Origin: a bacterium UBP2_UBA5202
GTDB taxonomy: Bacteria > Edwardsbacteria > AC1 > EtOH8
Assembly (NCBI GenBank): GCA_002412795.1
Contig: DHVS01000038.1
Location: 62,001 to 126,000 of the forward strand
DNA length: 64,000 bases
Direction: 5' to 3'
The position numbers and the translations under genes are program-made. Each line of letters begins with the position of its first letter. Position 1 is the first letter of the stretch. Shown in pieces: positions 7,953 through 16,398 of the stretch. A model generated the notes under the pieces. That model did not search any database. It worked only from the letters and a program-made list of their open reading frames with translations, and had not been told where the DNA came from.

Positions 7953-8202
7953 ACCGGGGTCCGTTAAACCACAAAGACACTAATGTCATCCTGAGCGTTG
8001 CACTGAGCTTGTCGAAGTGATTGCCGCCGTGCTTTACAAGACGAAGGATCTTCTATTTGCCACAAAGACGCAAAGGCACCAAGGTAATTTTCACTATTCT
8101 GGGAATCCGTTCAAAAAGGGAACTATCTAATTTGCATTGAGTGCTAAATTGCGACAATATTCTCAATAAATACAACTAACTTCTTTTCTTATTAGTAGTA
8201 AA
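7953..8202. repeat. Gene-free stretch with interspersed repeat fragments
   Basis: 250 bases without a convincing gene. It contains a GTCATCCTGAGC block, a GCACTGAGCTTGTCGAAGTG repeat (7997-8020; related copies at 561-587 and 19566-19588) and two CCACAAAGAC-type fragments (around 7970 and 8060). These look like remnants of short dispersed repeats. Beyond about 8100 the DNA turns AT-rich up to the small membrane gene. Confidence 0.5.
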
Positions 8203-8416
8203 ATGAAAAATAAAATAGTGCCTATTGTATCAGCGATATTTTGTATTGCAATATTGCTCTATTGGGTATATGTGTCATATCAAGCAGGAACAGTAAAGTA
8301 TGTTATTTTTAGCTTCAAGTATTGGTGTTGGCGTTTGTATTGCCGTTATAGTATCTTATTTAATCGTGGCTTTAATAAAAAGGTTTATAAAAAAGAAACA
8401 TAAAACTATCGTATAG
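8203..8416 (+). pseudogene. Small two-helix membrane protein interrupted by a frameshift
   Basis: The first frame from ATG 8203 encodes MKNKIVPIVSAIFCIAILLY.., a clear membrane helix, then becomes non-hydrophobic after about residue 35 (GTVKY). The +1 frame, from about 8300 to the stop at 8414-8416, encodes a second helix (MLFLASSIGVGVCIAVIVSY, then LIVALIKRFIKKKHKTIV). Joining the frames near 8299 gives a coherent ~70-residue protein with two helices and a basic tail. The DNA is far more AT-rich than its neighbours, suggesting foreign origin. It could be a decayed gene, a base-calling error or, less likely, programmed frameshifting. Family not recognised. Confidence 0.55.
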
Positions 8417-8465
8417 TTTTATTGTTATTCAAATGCAAAAGATCAATTTATGGCTGGTTTAAATG

Positions 8466-8480
8466 TGGCACGTAAGTTGG
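8466..8480 (+). promoter_or_regulatory. Weak sigma-54-like element before the 8562 gene
   Basis: TGGCACG-N4-TTGG matches the -24/-12 consensus in spacing and in the -24 box, but the near-invariant GC at -12 is GG. It lies about 80 bases before the start of the 97-residue membrane protein gene. Confidence 0.25.
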
Positions 8481-8561
8481 TATTTTAATAATTGAGAAAT
8501 CCAAGACGAATGCTTTTTAGAAAACTGTTTTTTTAATATATCAAAATAACAAAGGTGAACC

Positions 8562-8855
8562 ATGTTCCAGAATCTGTTCTCCGACAAGTTCAAGCTGGCC
8601 TTTCTTGTGGCCGCAGTATTGCTGGCCTGGGTGGCGGTGCTGGAGTTCATGTTCATCACCCAGCAGTCCATGGACCTGGAAAGGCTGAAGGCCAGGAACG
8701 GTGAACTGGAGTCCGACCTGGCCGGGCTGGCTGCCCTGGTGCCCAATAAACTGACCAAGGCCGAGGCCGACAAGCAGGGATTCAAGAACATCTTCATCAT
8801 GTACAACGATGAGGGCCGTGCGGTGGAAGTGAAGTTCGACAGGATCAAGTTTTAG
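8562..8855 (+). CDS. Small membrane-anchored protein of unknown function
   Basis: 97 residues; AAAGGTGAACC precedes the ATG. Residues 12-32 (LAFLVAAVLLAWVAVLEFMF) form one membrane helix, followed by a short acidic coiled-coil-like segment (DLERLKARNGELESDLAGL) and a soluble tail ending in EVKFDRIKF. I do not recognise the family. The layout (N-terminal anchor, short coil) is like FtsB/FtsL-sized proteins, but no motif supports that. Composition matches the GC-rich host, unlike the AT-rich gene before it. Confidence 0.7.
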   Translation: MFQNLFSDKFKLAFLVAAVLLAWVAVLEFMFITQQSMDLERLKARNGELESDLAGLAALVPNKLTKAEADKQGFKNIFIMYNDEGRAVEVKFDRIKF

Positions 8856-9185
8856 GAACAAACCCGGCGGTATTCCGTAGTATCTTTACGTTGCCACCCT
8901 TCTATTCATCAGGGTAAACTCCGGCACTGAGGCACGGAGATATTTATTATCTGAACTTTTGTAAATTCCACCTTTATACGTTTTTTTGTTGCGATAGCCT
9001 GAAGGCTATCGCTATAATCCATCAAGGCTTGTGCTGAGCGGGGCCGAAGTGCCTCTGGCGAGGCCTGCCAAAGTAGCCCGATTTATCGGGGTTGATGATT
9101 AATAGCGATGTCATTCATGGCATCGTATAGAGAGTAGATGAAATTTGCAAATATTTAGTTATTATTTTAAGGATTTGATATTAGA
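8856..9185. other. 330-base gap with a perfect hairpin
   Basis: No gene is visible. A perfect 9-bp stem GCGATAGCC/GGCTATCGC with a TGAA loop lies at 8991-9012; the T run precedes the stem on the plus strand, so it does not fit a terminator for either strand. A GTGCTGAGC..CGAAGTGCC sequence at 9031-9052 is a diverged member of the 561/7997 repeat family. Confidence 0.45.
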
Positions 9186-9893
9186 ATGAAAGAAAAATAC
9201 ACCTTCAAAAAACTCTGGCACGACTGGCTGTGGCCCCTGCTCTGGGCGGTGCTGGTGGTCAAGCTGGTGATCAATCCCTTTATCCTGGAAGCCTACCAGG
9301 TGCCCACCGGGTCCATGGAGAGCACCATCCTGCCGGGAGACTGGCTGATCGCCGAGAAATTCAGCTACGGCCTGCACATTCCCTTTACCAATACATCCAT
9401 CCTGCCCCTGACCTCACCCAGGTCCGGCCAGGTGGTGGTCTTCAAAAGCCCGCTGGACGGGATCAATCTGGTCAAACGCTGCATCGCCTCCGGCGGGGAT
9501 ACGGTGGAGGTCAGGAACAAGATACTTTATGTCAACGGCATAAAGAGAAACGAGAAATTTGCCATTCACCGGGACAGCTTTGCGGTGCCGGTGATGAACC
9601 CGCCCCTGACCCAGGACCAGTTCCAGCAGGAATGGGAAAATCGACAGCTGTTGCAGACCTACGCGGTGCGGGACAATTTCGGTCCAATTGTGGTGCCCAA
9701 GGACTGTTTCTTCATGATGGGCGACAACCGCGACGAGTCCTTCGACTCCCGCTTTTGGGGGCCGCTGCCCCGCAATCTTATCCGGGGCCGGGCCCTGTTC
9801 GTCTACTGGTCGTTCGATAGGCTGTCGGAGATGCCCATGACCAGTCTGTGGAAGCGTTTCCGGCTGCAGCGGATAGGGCGGAAACTCTGGTAG
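9186..9893 (+). CDS. lepB: Signal peptidase I (first of two)
   Basis: 235 residues. After an N-terminal helix (WPLLWAVLVVKLVINPFIL), the protein has the type I signal peptidase boxes: catalytic Ser in PTGSMEST, VVVFKSP, general-base Lys in INLVKRCIASGGDTVE, and box E MGDNRDESFDSRFWGPLP. It cleaves signal peptides of exported proteins at the outer face of the inner membrane. A second, similar gene follows after 162 bases. The window encodes many exported proteins with signal peptides, which are the obvious clients. Confidence 0.95.
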   Translation: MKEKYTFKKLWHDWLWPLLWAVLVVKLVINPFILEAYQVPTGSMESTILPGDWLIAEKFSYGLHIPFTNTSILPLTSPRSGQVVVFKSPLDGINLVKRCIASGGDTVEVRNKILYVNGIKRNEKFAIHRDSFAVPVMNPPLTQDQFQQEWENRQLLQTYAVRDNFGPIVVPKDCFFMMGDNRDESFDSRFWGPLPRNLIRGRALFVYWSFDRLSEMPMTSLWKRFRLQRIGRKLW

Positions 9894-9910
9894 CCTGGAT
9901 ACAAAACCTT

Positions 9911-10009
9911 ACCACGGAAACACTGAATGTCCAAATCACGGAATCTTAACGGAATGTTCAGGAATACTTTCCTGTTTCATCATTTTCATGATTTCCGTGT
10001 TTCCGTGGT
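9911..10009. repeat. Inverted repeat between the two signal peptidase genes
   Basis: ACCACGGAAACAC (9911-9923) and GTGTTTCCGTGGT (9997-10009) are perfect 13-bp inverted copies. Inner CACGGAA and TTTCCGTG stretches extend the partial pairing. The hairpin may attenuate or stabilise the bicistronic message; no U tract follows. Confidence 0.6.
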
Positions 10010-10055
10010 TTGCTCCGGTTAAAACCAATCAACCAAAACCCTTTAAGGAACCAAT

Positions 10056-10778
10056 ATGGCCGTCCGGCAGAACAACGTAAAAAAATCCTGGTACCGGGAC
10101 TGGGGCGAATCCATAATCTGGGCGGTGGTGATGGCCCTGATCATCCGGGCCCTGGTGATCCAGGCCTTCAAGATCCCCTCCGGCTCCATGGAGGACACCC
10201 TGCTGGTGGGCGATTTTCTGATGGTCAACAAGTTCATCTACGGGGTCAAACTCCCGTTCACCGAAAAGACCATCCTGCCGGCGCTGAGAAAGACCAAGGC
10301 CGGGGACATCATCGTCTTCAAGTATCCTTTGGACAAGCGGGACTTCATCAAGCGCTGCGTGGCGGTGGAGGGGGACACGGTGGAGGTGCGGAACAAGAAG
10401 CTCTACGTCAACGGCCAGCGCCCGGTGGAACCATACGCAGCGAACAAGGCCTGGGGGGAAAGCATTACCCTGCCCCAGATGCTTTCGGCGGAGCTCTGGC
10501 GCAACGATTATCAGCGGGACTGGGAACAGCGCAAGTTCCTGAACCTGCCGGTGCGGGATAATTTCGGCCCGGTGGTGGTGCCCAAGGACTGCGTCTTTGC
10601 CATGGGCGACAACCGGGACAACTCCCTGGACTCCCGTTTCTGGGGCCCCCTGCCCAGGAGCCTGATCCTGGGCAAGGCGGTGTTCATATACTGGTCGTGG
10701 GATTCCGAGAACGGCGAGCCGTTCTGGAAGATCTGGGAGAACATCCGGTTCAACCGGCTGGGAGACATGATCAGGTAA
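10056..10778 (+). CDS. lepB: Signal peptidase I (second of two)
   Basis: 240 residues and a clear paralogue of the gene before it. It has an N-terminal helix (SIIWAVVMALIIRALVIQAF), catalytic Ser in IPSGSMEDT, Lys in RDFIKRCVAVEGDTVE, and MGDNRDNSLDSRFWGPLP. The strongest divergence is in the segment between the Lys box and box E, which shapes the substrate side. Two adjacent copies suggest either dosage or different preferences. A 99-bp inverted-repeat region separates them. Confidence 0.95.
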   Translation: MAVRQNNVKKSWYRDWGESIIWAVVMALIIRALVIQAFKIPSGSMEDTLLVGDFLMVNKFIYGVKLPFTEKTILPALRKTKAGDIIVFKYPLDKRDFIKRCVAVEGDTVEVRNKKLYVNGQRPVEPYAANKAWGESITLPQMLSAELWRNDYQRDWEQRKFLNLPVRDNFGPVVVPKDCVFAMGDNRDNSLDSRFWGPLPRSLILGKAVFIYWSWDSENGEPFWKIWENIRFNRLGDMIR

Positions 10779-10833
10779 ACGATCTGGATTTACATTTAAA
10801 CGGATCTCTTTCTATTTTACTACAGAGGGTGCA

Positions 10834-11955
10834 ATGTCAGATATTCTGATCAAGGCCGTGGAGTCAAAGAAAGAACTGGAGCAATTCATAAAACTGCCCT
10901 GGGCGATCTACCGGAACGACCCCAGCTGGGTGCCTCCCCTGGTCGCCGAGCAGAAGAAAATGCTGGATACCGGGCACAACCCGTTCTTTCAGCACGCCCG
11001 GGCCGCTTACTTCCTGGCCTTCAGAGACGGCGAATGCCGGGGGCGGATCAGCGCCCACATAGACGACAACAGCAACAAATTCCACCACGAGAAGTGCTGT
11101 TTCTTCGGTTTCTTTGAATCGGCGGAAGATCCCAATGTGGCCAAGGCCCTGTTCGCCGCAGCGGAAAAATGGGCCAGGGAAAAAGGCATGGACACGGTGC
11201 GGGGGCCGTTCAACTTCACCACCAACGACACCGCCGGTTTGCTGATAGACGCCTTTGACCGCCCCCCGGTGATAGAGATGACCTACAACCCGCCGTACTA
11301 TCCGGTCTTGGTCGAAGCCTGCGGATACGCCAAGACCATGGACCTGTTGGCATATTTCCTGGATGTCCAGAACATCGACCGCGACAGGATCAAAATGCTG
11401 GCCCGGCGTTGCGAACAAAAGGGAATAACCTTTCGCTCAATAAACAAAAAGGTCTTCGGGCAGGAGGTCAAGATATTCAAGGAGGTCTACAACCAGGCCT
11501 GGAGCCAGAACTGGGGCTTCGTCCCGCTGACCGAGGCCGAGATCGACCACTACGCCAAAAGTTTCAAGGATATAGTTGAACCCGATTATGTGATCTTTGC
11601 CTTTGACGGGGATAAGCCGGTGGGCTCGCTGTGGGCTCTGCCGGATTACAATCACTCCATCAAGCGGCTCAACGGCAAAATGGGACCGCTGGAAATAATG
11701 AAATTCCTCTGGCACAACCGCAACATCACCCATACCCGGGTGATGACCGCCGGAGTGATAAAGGACTACCAGAAGAGGGGAATCGAGGCCGGACTGGTCA
11801 GCCGGGTGATAGAGAACGCCGTTAAAAAGGGAACCAAGACCGGGGAGCTTTCCTGGGTGCTGGAGAACAACCTGATGATGAACCGGCTGGGCGAAGCGGT
11901 GGGGGCCAGGGTTTATAAGACATACAGAGTGTATGAGAAAAAGCTTAACCAATGA
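10834..11955 (+). CDS. GNAT-fold acyltransferase-like protein
   Basis: 373 residues, soluble. The N-terminal half holds AIYRNDPSWVPPL and a segment reading RGPFNFTTNDTAGLLIDAF. The C-terminal half has the core of a GNAT acyl-CoA site: VMTAGVIKDYQKRGIEAGLVSRVIE, in which the Q-K-R-G-I-E stretch corresponds to the pyrophosphate-binding loop. Full-length relatives of this ~370-residue type are common in Bacteroidetes and candidate phyla but uncharacterised. Substrate unknown. It follows the second signal peptidase by 55 bases with its own ribosome binding site (AGAGGGTGC) and ends at a bidirectional terminator. Confidence 0.75.
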   Translation: MSDILIKAVESKKELEQFIKLPWAIYRNDPSWVPPLVAEQKKMLDTGHNPFFQHARAAYFLAFRDGECRGRISAHIDDNSNKFHHEKCCFFGFFESAEDPNVAKALFAAAEKWAREKGMDTVRGPFNFTTNDTAGLLIDAFDRPPVIEMTYNPPYYPVLVEACGYAKTMDLLAYFLDVQNIDRDRIKMLARRCEQKGITFRSINKKVFGQEVKIFKEVYNQAWSQNWGFVPLTEAEIDHYAKSFKDIVEPDYVIFAFDGDKPVGSLWALPDYNHSIKRLNGKMGPLEIMKFLWHNRNITHTRVMTAGVIKDYQKRGIEAGLVSRVIENAVKKGTKTGELSWVLENNLMMNRLGEAVGARVYKTYRVYEKKLNQ

Positions 11956-12045
11956 ATAAAACCCCTTCCCCACTGGGGAAGAGCCTGCACTGAGTTAAGC
12001 AATATATTGCTGCAAACGAAAGTGGGCAGGGGTTAGGTCAAAAAA

Positions 12046-12066
12046 GCCGCCCTTATTACGGGCGGC
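12046..12066. terminator. Bidirectional rho-independent terminator
   Basis: Stem GCCGCCC/GGGCGGC with a 7-base loop; T-rich after it on the plus strand and AAAAA before it, giving a U run on the minus strand. It separates the convergent GNAT and PAP2 genes. Confidence 0.85.
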
Positions 12067-12076
12067 TTTCTCAAAG

Positions 12077-12943
12077 TTACTTCTTGTTTCTTAAAAACCG
12101 GGGGTTCCATATCTCGGCTATCAGTATGGCCAAGGCCGCCAGCACAAACCCAAAGATGACATCGATCACGTAATGCAGCCGCAGGAACACCGTGGCCACG
12201 ATCAGCAAGATCCCCACTGGAAGCATTACCGCGAAAAGTTTTTTGTGATGGGCGTGGGCATAATAGAGCACGATCAGGGTTATCCCGGTGTGGCCCGAAG
12301 GGAAGCAGTCCCGCTTGTTGAATTCGTTGGCGGTCAGAAAATTAAGGATCTGGTTTCCCCAGAACAGTCCCTTGACCGGGGCGGCCTGATTGCCGGTCAG
12401 GGTAAAGCGGGGGCCGATGGCCGGAACCAGCAGATATCCCAGGTAGGAGATGAAGAACCCGATGGTCACCGCCAGGAACATGTGCTCCAACTCGTGGTGC
12501 TTATTGTCGAAATGCAGGAATAAAGCCAGGACCACCGGCAGAAAGTAATAGCTGGAATAGGCCAGGGCCAGCACATCCACCATCCAGGGCGCGGTCAGGC
12601 TCTCCAGCCAGACGGTGGGATGGACCCCGAACATAGCGTAGTCGATCCTGATCAGATAGCCGTCCAGGTCCGGCCGGATATACTGAATGATGTATCCCAG
12701 GCTCTGAAATACCGGAAGGATGCCGGCGAATGGCGCCCAGCGCCGCAGCAGCTCAAAGAACTTGTAGGGCCAGCGGGTGTCCAGCCAGATCACCAGCCCA
12801 TAGATCCCCAGGGTCAGCCCGTAGATCAGGAATATCCAGGGCCAGCCTTTGAGACGGGGCAGGTTCAGCAGGGTCAGCAGGCTCAAACCGGATACGAACC
12901 CCAGGTAGAGCCATTCCACTTTTTTCAGTTTTATTTTCGGCAT
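12077..12943 (-). CDS. PAP2-superfamily membrane phosphatase/phosphotransferase
   Basis: 288 residues with about six or seven membrane helices. The PAP2 catalytic segments are RDCFPSGHTGI (phosphate-binding Ser-Gly-His) and LRLHYVIDVIFG (second catalytic His and Asp). The first motif region reads VPAIGPRF in place of the classical K-x6-RP, as in the inositol-phosphorylceramide-synthase-like (Aur1/Ipt1) branch. It probably works on lipid phosphates at the inner membrane, for example undecaprenyl or phosphatidyl substrates. The ATG is at the predicted transcription start, so a leaderless message is possible. Confidence 0.88.
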   Translation of the reverse strand: MPKIKLKKVEWLYLGFVSGLSLLTLLNLPRLKGWPWIFLIYGLTLGIYGLVIWLDTRWPYKFFELLRRWAPFAGILPVFQSLGYIIQYIRPDLDGYLIRIDYAMFGVHPTVWLESLTAPWMVDVLALAYSSYYFLPVVLALFLHFDNKHHELEHMFLAVTIGFFISYLGYLLVPAIGPRFTLTGNQAAPVKGLFWGNQILNFLTANEFNKRDCFPSGHTGITLIVLYYAHAHHKKLFAVMLPVGILLIVATVFLRLHYVIDVIFGFVLAALAILIAEIWNPRFLRNKK

Positions 12944-12949
12944 CCTTTA

Positions 12950-12978
12950 ATTTTAGCATTCCCGGCAAATTAAGTCAA
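12950..12978 (-). promoter_or_regulatory. Promoter of the PAP2 gene, possibly giving a leaderless mRNA
   Basis: On the minus strand TTGACT (12978-12973) and TAAAAT (12955-12950) are 17 bases apart. The -10 box ends 7 bases before the ATG at 12943, so transcription would begin at or next to the start codon. Confidence 0.6.
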
Positions 12979-13024
12979 TTGTCTGGGGGTGAAATCTCAG
13001 GCCGGCCGCCCCAGGAAGCCGGTA

Positions 13025-13053
13025 TTGACAACTACCGTCAATAGTCGTATACT
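13025..13053 (+). promoter_or_regulatory. Promoter of the thiamin operon
   Basis: TTGACA and TATACT with 17-base spacing; the start would be near 13060, about 22 bases before thiS. That leaves no room for a TPP riboswitch downstream of this promoter. Confidence 0.75.
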
Positions 13054-13081
13054 CAAATCCCTGCCATCAAATGATGAGATC

Positions 13082-13282
13082 ATGAAGATAAAATTAAACG
13101 GAAAAGATACCGAAACGCCCGGGAAATATACGATCGCAGACCTGCTGAAAATGCACGCCCTTTTGGGAAAGCCTTTGGTGGTGGAGCTCAACGGCAGCAT
13201 CATCAAGAGCGGTCATTATAATGATATTCGGCTGAGCGAAGGCGATGTCCTGGAGATAGTGCGGCTGGTGGGCGGGGGATAG
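13082..13282 (+). CDS. thiS: Sulfur carrier protein ThiS
   Basis: 66 residues from the ATG at 13082; longer in-frame starts would extend upstream through the promoter. Ubiquitin-like beta-grasp protein: MKIKLNGKD at the start, LNGSIIKSGHYNDIRLSEGDVLEIVRLVGGG at the end (shown in parts). The C-terminal Gly-Gly is adenylated and converted to thiocarboxylate, which gives sulfur to ThiG for the thiazole ring. First gene of the thi operon. ThiF and ThiC are not in the window. Confidence 0.9.
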   Translation: MKIKLNGKDTETPGKYTIADLLKMHALLGKPLVVELNGSIIKSGHYNDIRLSEGDVLEIVRLVGGG

Positions 13283-13288
13283 ATTTTA

Positions 13289-14701
13289 ATGAGGAAGCTG
13301 GCCGACATAGACCATGGCAAAATCGTCCGAATTCTGAAAAGCCGGGCCGGTGTTTTATACCTGATCGGCAGGAATGACAAAGCGCAGGAAGATGCGGAAA
13401 GCGGCCTGGAAATTGCCAGGCATTTGGGCGACAAACAGGCCATGGCCGACTTCAAGCATCGGATGAGCGATATCTTTGCGGTAACCGGCCAATATGAAAA
13501 AATGCGCCACGCGGTTGAGGAATCCCTGTCGATATCACGGGAGATCGGAGACGAAAAGAGGCAAGCGGCCAGCCTTAATAGCATGGGTTATGTGTGCAAT
13601 ATGCATGGCGATTATCCCCAGGCTCTTGTTCACTACGGCGATTCATTGAGGATACAGGAAAAGATCGGCGACCGGCAGGGCCAGGCAACGAGCCTCAGCA
13701 ACATCGGCATTCTTTACGGCCACATCGGCGAATATTCCAAGGCCCTTGACTATTACGACAGATCCCTGGGGATACAGGGGGAGATCGGCGACCGGGAGGG
13801 CCAGGCAAGAAGCCTAAGCAATCTCGGAGGGGTGTATGGTTTTCTTGGCGACCACACCAAGGCCTTTGACTGTCACCAGACAGCTTCGAAAATTCGGGGG
13901 GAGATCGGCGATAAATACGGCCAGGCGGAAAGCCTCAACAACACGGGCTATTTGCATTACAGCCTTGGCGATTATGCCATGGCCATAGGATTTTACAGCA
14001 GGGCATTAAAGATGCAGGAGGAGATCGGCGACAAATACGGGCAGGCGATAGGCCTCAACAATATCGGCATGGCACTGGGATACATTGGGGATCATCCAGC
14101 GGGATACCAGCAGTTGTCGAGATCCTTGAAGTTGCTGGAAGAGATCGGCGATCAGAAAGGCCAGGCTTACAGTTTCAGCAATATCGCCAGGAATTGTTTT
14201 GAGAGGGCCGATTACGAAAACGCCAGGGAATGCCTGGACCAGGCGCAAGCCATAGCCGAGAGGATCGGGATCAAGGAGATACTCCGCAGGAACGCGCTGT
14301 TGCGCGGGGAATTGGAAATGGCCGAAGCGGGTTTATCCCCGATAATCGCGGGTTGCGGCGGGCAGGACATCGGGCCGGCCGCTCAAAAGGCTTTGAAACA
14401 TGCGGCCAATGCCATGAAACTTGCCAAAGAATTGGAGTCGAAAGCCGGCCGGGCCGGGGCATTGTTGTTGACGGCCCGGGCGGAGTCAGCCACCGGTGAA
14501 AAAGACGGCGCCGAAAGGAAATTCGAAGAGGCGATAGCGGTATTTGAGGAACTGAAACTGCCGTTCGAAACAGCCCAGGCATATTACTTTTACGGCCTGG
14601 CCTTGTCAAACAAAGATGCCGTGCAAAGGGCAAAGGTTCTGTTTGAAAAGATCGGTGCCAAGGGATGGTCGGATAAAATCGGCCGCCTGGTGAATCAATG
14701 A
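13289..14701 (+). CDS. TPR-repeat protein inserted between thiS and thiG (copy 1)
   Basis: 470 residues, soluble. It is built from about seven or eight 40-residue TPR units of the form GDRxGQAxSLxNIGxxYxxLGDYxKALxYY.SL, followed by a helical C-terminal part ending FEKIGAKGW. Both the repeat style and this ending match the C-terminal TPR half of large AAA/STAND or adenylate-cyclase-type regulators; the catalytic or ATPase half is absent. It begins 6 bases after the thiS stop, so it is probably co-transcribed. It has nothing obvious to do with thiamin synthesis. A paralogue (14835-16385) follows after a thiG fragment, pointing to tandem duplication. Function unknown; likely a protein-protein scaffold. 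Confidence 0.8.
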   Translation: MRKLADIDHGKIVRILKSRAGVLYLIGRNDKAQEDAESGLEIARHLGDKQAMADFKHRMSDIFAVTGQYEKMRHAVEESLSISREIGDEKRQAASLNSMGYVCNMHGDYPQALVHYGDSLRIQEKIGDRQGQATSLSNIGILYGHIGEYSKALDYYDRSLGIQGEIGDREGQARSLSNLGGVYGFLGDHTKAFDCHQTASKIRGEIGDKYGQAESLNNTGYLHYSLGDYAMAIGFYSRALKMQEEIGDKYGQAIGLNNIGMALGYIGDHPAGYQQLSRSLKLLEEIGDQKGQAYSFSNIARNCFERADYENARECLDQAQAIAERIGIKEILRRNALLRGELEMAEAGLSPIIAGCGGQDIGPAAQKALKHAANAMKLAKELESKAGRAGALLLTARAESATGEKDGAERKFEEAIAVFEELKLPFETAQAYYFYGLALSNKDAVQRAKVLFEKIGAKGWSDKIGRLVNQ

Positions 14702-14710
14702 GGATACATT

Positions 14711-14827
14711 TTGAAACCTTTGATAATTGCCGAAAAGGCGATAAAATTCAGGCTGTTCCTGGGCACCGGCAAGTTCTCCAGCTCCGCCGTCATGGCCCGG
14801 GCCCTGGAGGCCTCGGGGGCCGGGTGA
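14711..14827 (+). pseudogene. 5' fragment of thiG (38 codons)
   Basis: Starting at TTG 14711 (9 bases after TPR copy 1) the frame encodes LKPLIIAEKAIKFRLFLGTG followed by KFSSSAVMARALEASGAG and a stop. This matches the first ~38 residues of the intact ThiG at 16399 (MIKPLTIAGREIRSRLFLGT..). The last ~33 bases, from GTCATGGCCC to GGGGGCCG, are identical to thiG, after which similarity stops abruptly. It is the scar of a duplication whose breakpoint fell inside thiG. Confidence 0.85.
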
Positions 14828-14834
14828 GCTTTTT

Positions 14835-16385
14835 ATGATAACGCCTGCTGAAATAAGAAAACAAAATATAGACCACTCTACCACCATTCATATTTTGCTG
14901 AGCCGGGCCGAGGTGCTCAACCTAATCGGGAGTAATAAAAAAGCGTTGGATGATACCCAAAAAGGATTGTTGGTAGCCAGGGTATTAAAGGATAAAAAAA
15001 TGGAAGCCGCTGGTCTTTTTCAATTAGGCGACATCTATAATGCCATTAGCAAATACGACCTTATGTTGAACTGCGCAAAAGAATCCCTCGCTCTCTATCA
15101 GGCAATAAACGATAAAAAAGGCGAAGCAGAAAGCCTCAACATTATCGGTTCAGGGCATAATAGTCTTGGCAATTATTGCCAGGCGCTTGAATATCACAAC
15201 ATATCTTTGAGGATCCAAGAGAAAATCGGCGACTGTTCAGGGCAGGCAAAAAGTCTTGTTAATATAGGCTTTGTGTATAATAATCTTGGCGATTATTCCC
15301 GGGTGCTTGAATATTGCGGTAAATCTTTGAAGCTCCAAGAGGAAATCGGAGACCGTTTTGGCCAGGCAAATAGTCTCGTCAATATTGGCTTTGCGCATAA
15401 TCGCCTTGGCGATTGTTACCAGGCACTTGAATATTATAAAAAATCTTTGAAGATACGAGGGGAAATCGGAGACCGTTTTGGCCAGGCAAACAGTCACGTC
15501 AATATCGGTTTTGTACATAATGGCCTAGGCGATAAACCACAGGCGCTTGAGCATTTCAGTAAATCTCTGAAGATTCGAGAGGAAATCGGCGACCGTTTTG
15601 GCCAGGCAAACAGTCACGTCAATATCGGCTTTGTGCATGCCGGCCTTAGCGATAATCAACAAGCGCTTGAACATTTAAGTAAATCTCTAAAGATAAGAGA
15701 GGAAATCGGCGACCGCAGTGGACAGGCAAACAGTCTCTTTAATATCGGCGCTGTGCATGATCGTCTTGGGGATTATGAGAAGGCCCTTGGATATTATGGT
15801 AAATCCTTGAAGATATATGAAGAAATTGACGACCGACGGGGCCGGGCTCATAACCTCATCAACATGGGCACGCTCTACCTAACGGAGAAACAATGCACAG
15901 AAGCAAGGGAATATCTTGCCAGCGCTGGAAAAACCGCAAACGAGCTTGGTGAGAAAGAAATATTGCGAAGGGTGGCGGTTTCCCTTGGGGGGTTGGAATT
16001 GGCTGCCCCAAAGGCAGAAAACGGTCACTCTGCTTCGTTCGGGGTAAAAAAGCAGAAGGCAGAAGAATATGCTAATACAGCCCTAAAACTTGCAGAGGAG
16101 CTGAAGTCAAAATCGGGCAGAGCCGAGGCGATTTTACTGAAGGCCAGGATAGAAATGGCAGAAGGCCATTGGCCAGAGGCCGACAGCAAGTTCAAAGAGG
16201 CGATCGCCATTTATGAGGCACTAAAACAGCCGTTCGAAACAGCCAAGGCATGCTATTGTTACGGCACAGCCTTGAAAGAAATTGGACGGGATGAAGGTGA
16301 AGATTTTTTACAAAAAGCCAGAGGGATATTTGAACACCTGGGCGCCAAGGGCTGGCTGGCAAAAGTCAAAACGCATGAAAAATAA
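14835..16385 (+). CDS. TPR-repeat protein inserted before thiG (copy 2)
   Basis: 516 residues, paralogous to the protein at 13289-14701 along its length, with one or more extra repeats. The TPR units are very regular (GDRFGQANSHVNIGFVH, LEHFSKSLKIREEIG), and at DNA level the 120-base units at about 15350-15750 are near-identical, so repeat number may vary between strains. The C-terminus ends FEHLGAKGWLAKV like copy 1. Base composition is more AT-rich than copy 1 and the thi genes, which suggests import or relaxed selection. The ATG lies 7 bases after the thiG fragment stop; its end is 13 bases before thiG. Function unknown. Confidence 0.8.
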   Translation: MITPAEIRKQNIDHSTTIHILLSRAEVLNLIGSNKKALDDTQKGLLVARVLKDKKMEAAGLFQLGDIYNAISKYDLMLNCAKESLALYQAINDKKGEAESLNIIGSGHNSLGNYCQALEYHNISLRIQEKIGDCSGQAKSLVNIGFVYNNLGDYSRVLEYCGKSLKLQEEIGDRFGQANSLVNIGFAHNRLGDCYQALEYYKKSLKIRGEIGDRFGQANSHVNIGFVHNGLGDKPQALEHFSKSLKIREEIGDRFGQANSHVNIGFVHAGLSDNQQALEHLSKSLKIREEIGDRSGQANSLFNIGAVHDRLGDYEKALGYYGKSLKIYEEIDDRRGRAHNLINMGTLYLTEKQCTEAREYLASAGKTANELGEKEILRRVAVSLGGLELAAPKAENGHSASFGVKKQKAEEYANTALKLAEELKSKSGRAEAILLKARIEMAEGHWPEADSKFKEAIAIYEALKQPFETAKACYCYGTALKEIGRDEGEDFLQKARGIFEHLGAKGWLAKVKTHEK

Positions 16386-16398
16386 TTATGGATCGACA

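Noticed and set aside
12979..13081. Possible TPP riboswitch before thiS
   Set aside because: No CTGAGA or ACCTGAT-type core is present, and the promoter at 13025-13053 leaves only about 22 bases of leader.
15100..15840. Regular ~120-base repeats considered as CRISPR-like or satellite DNA
   Set aside because: They are in frame, encode TPR units and have no spacer structure.
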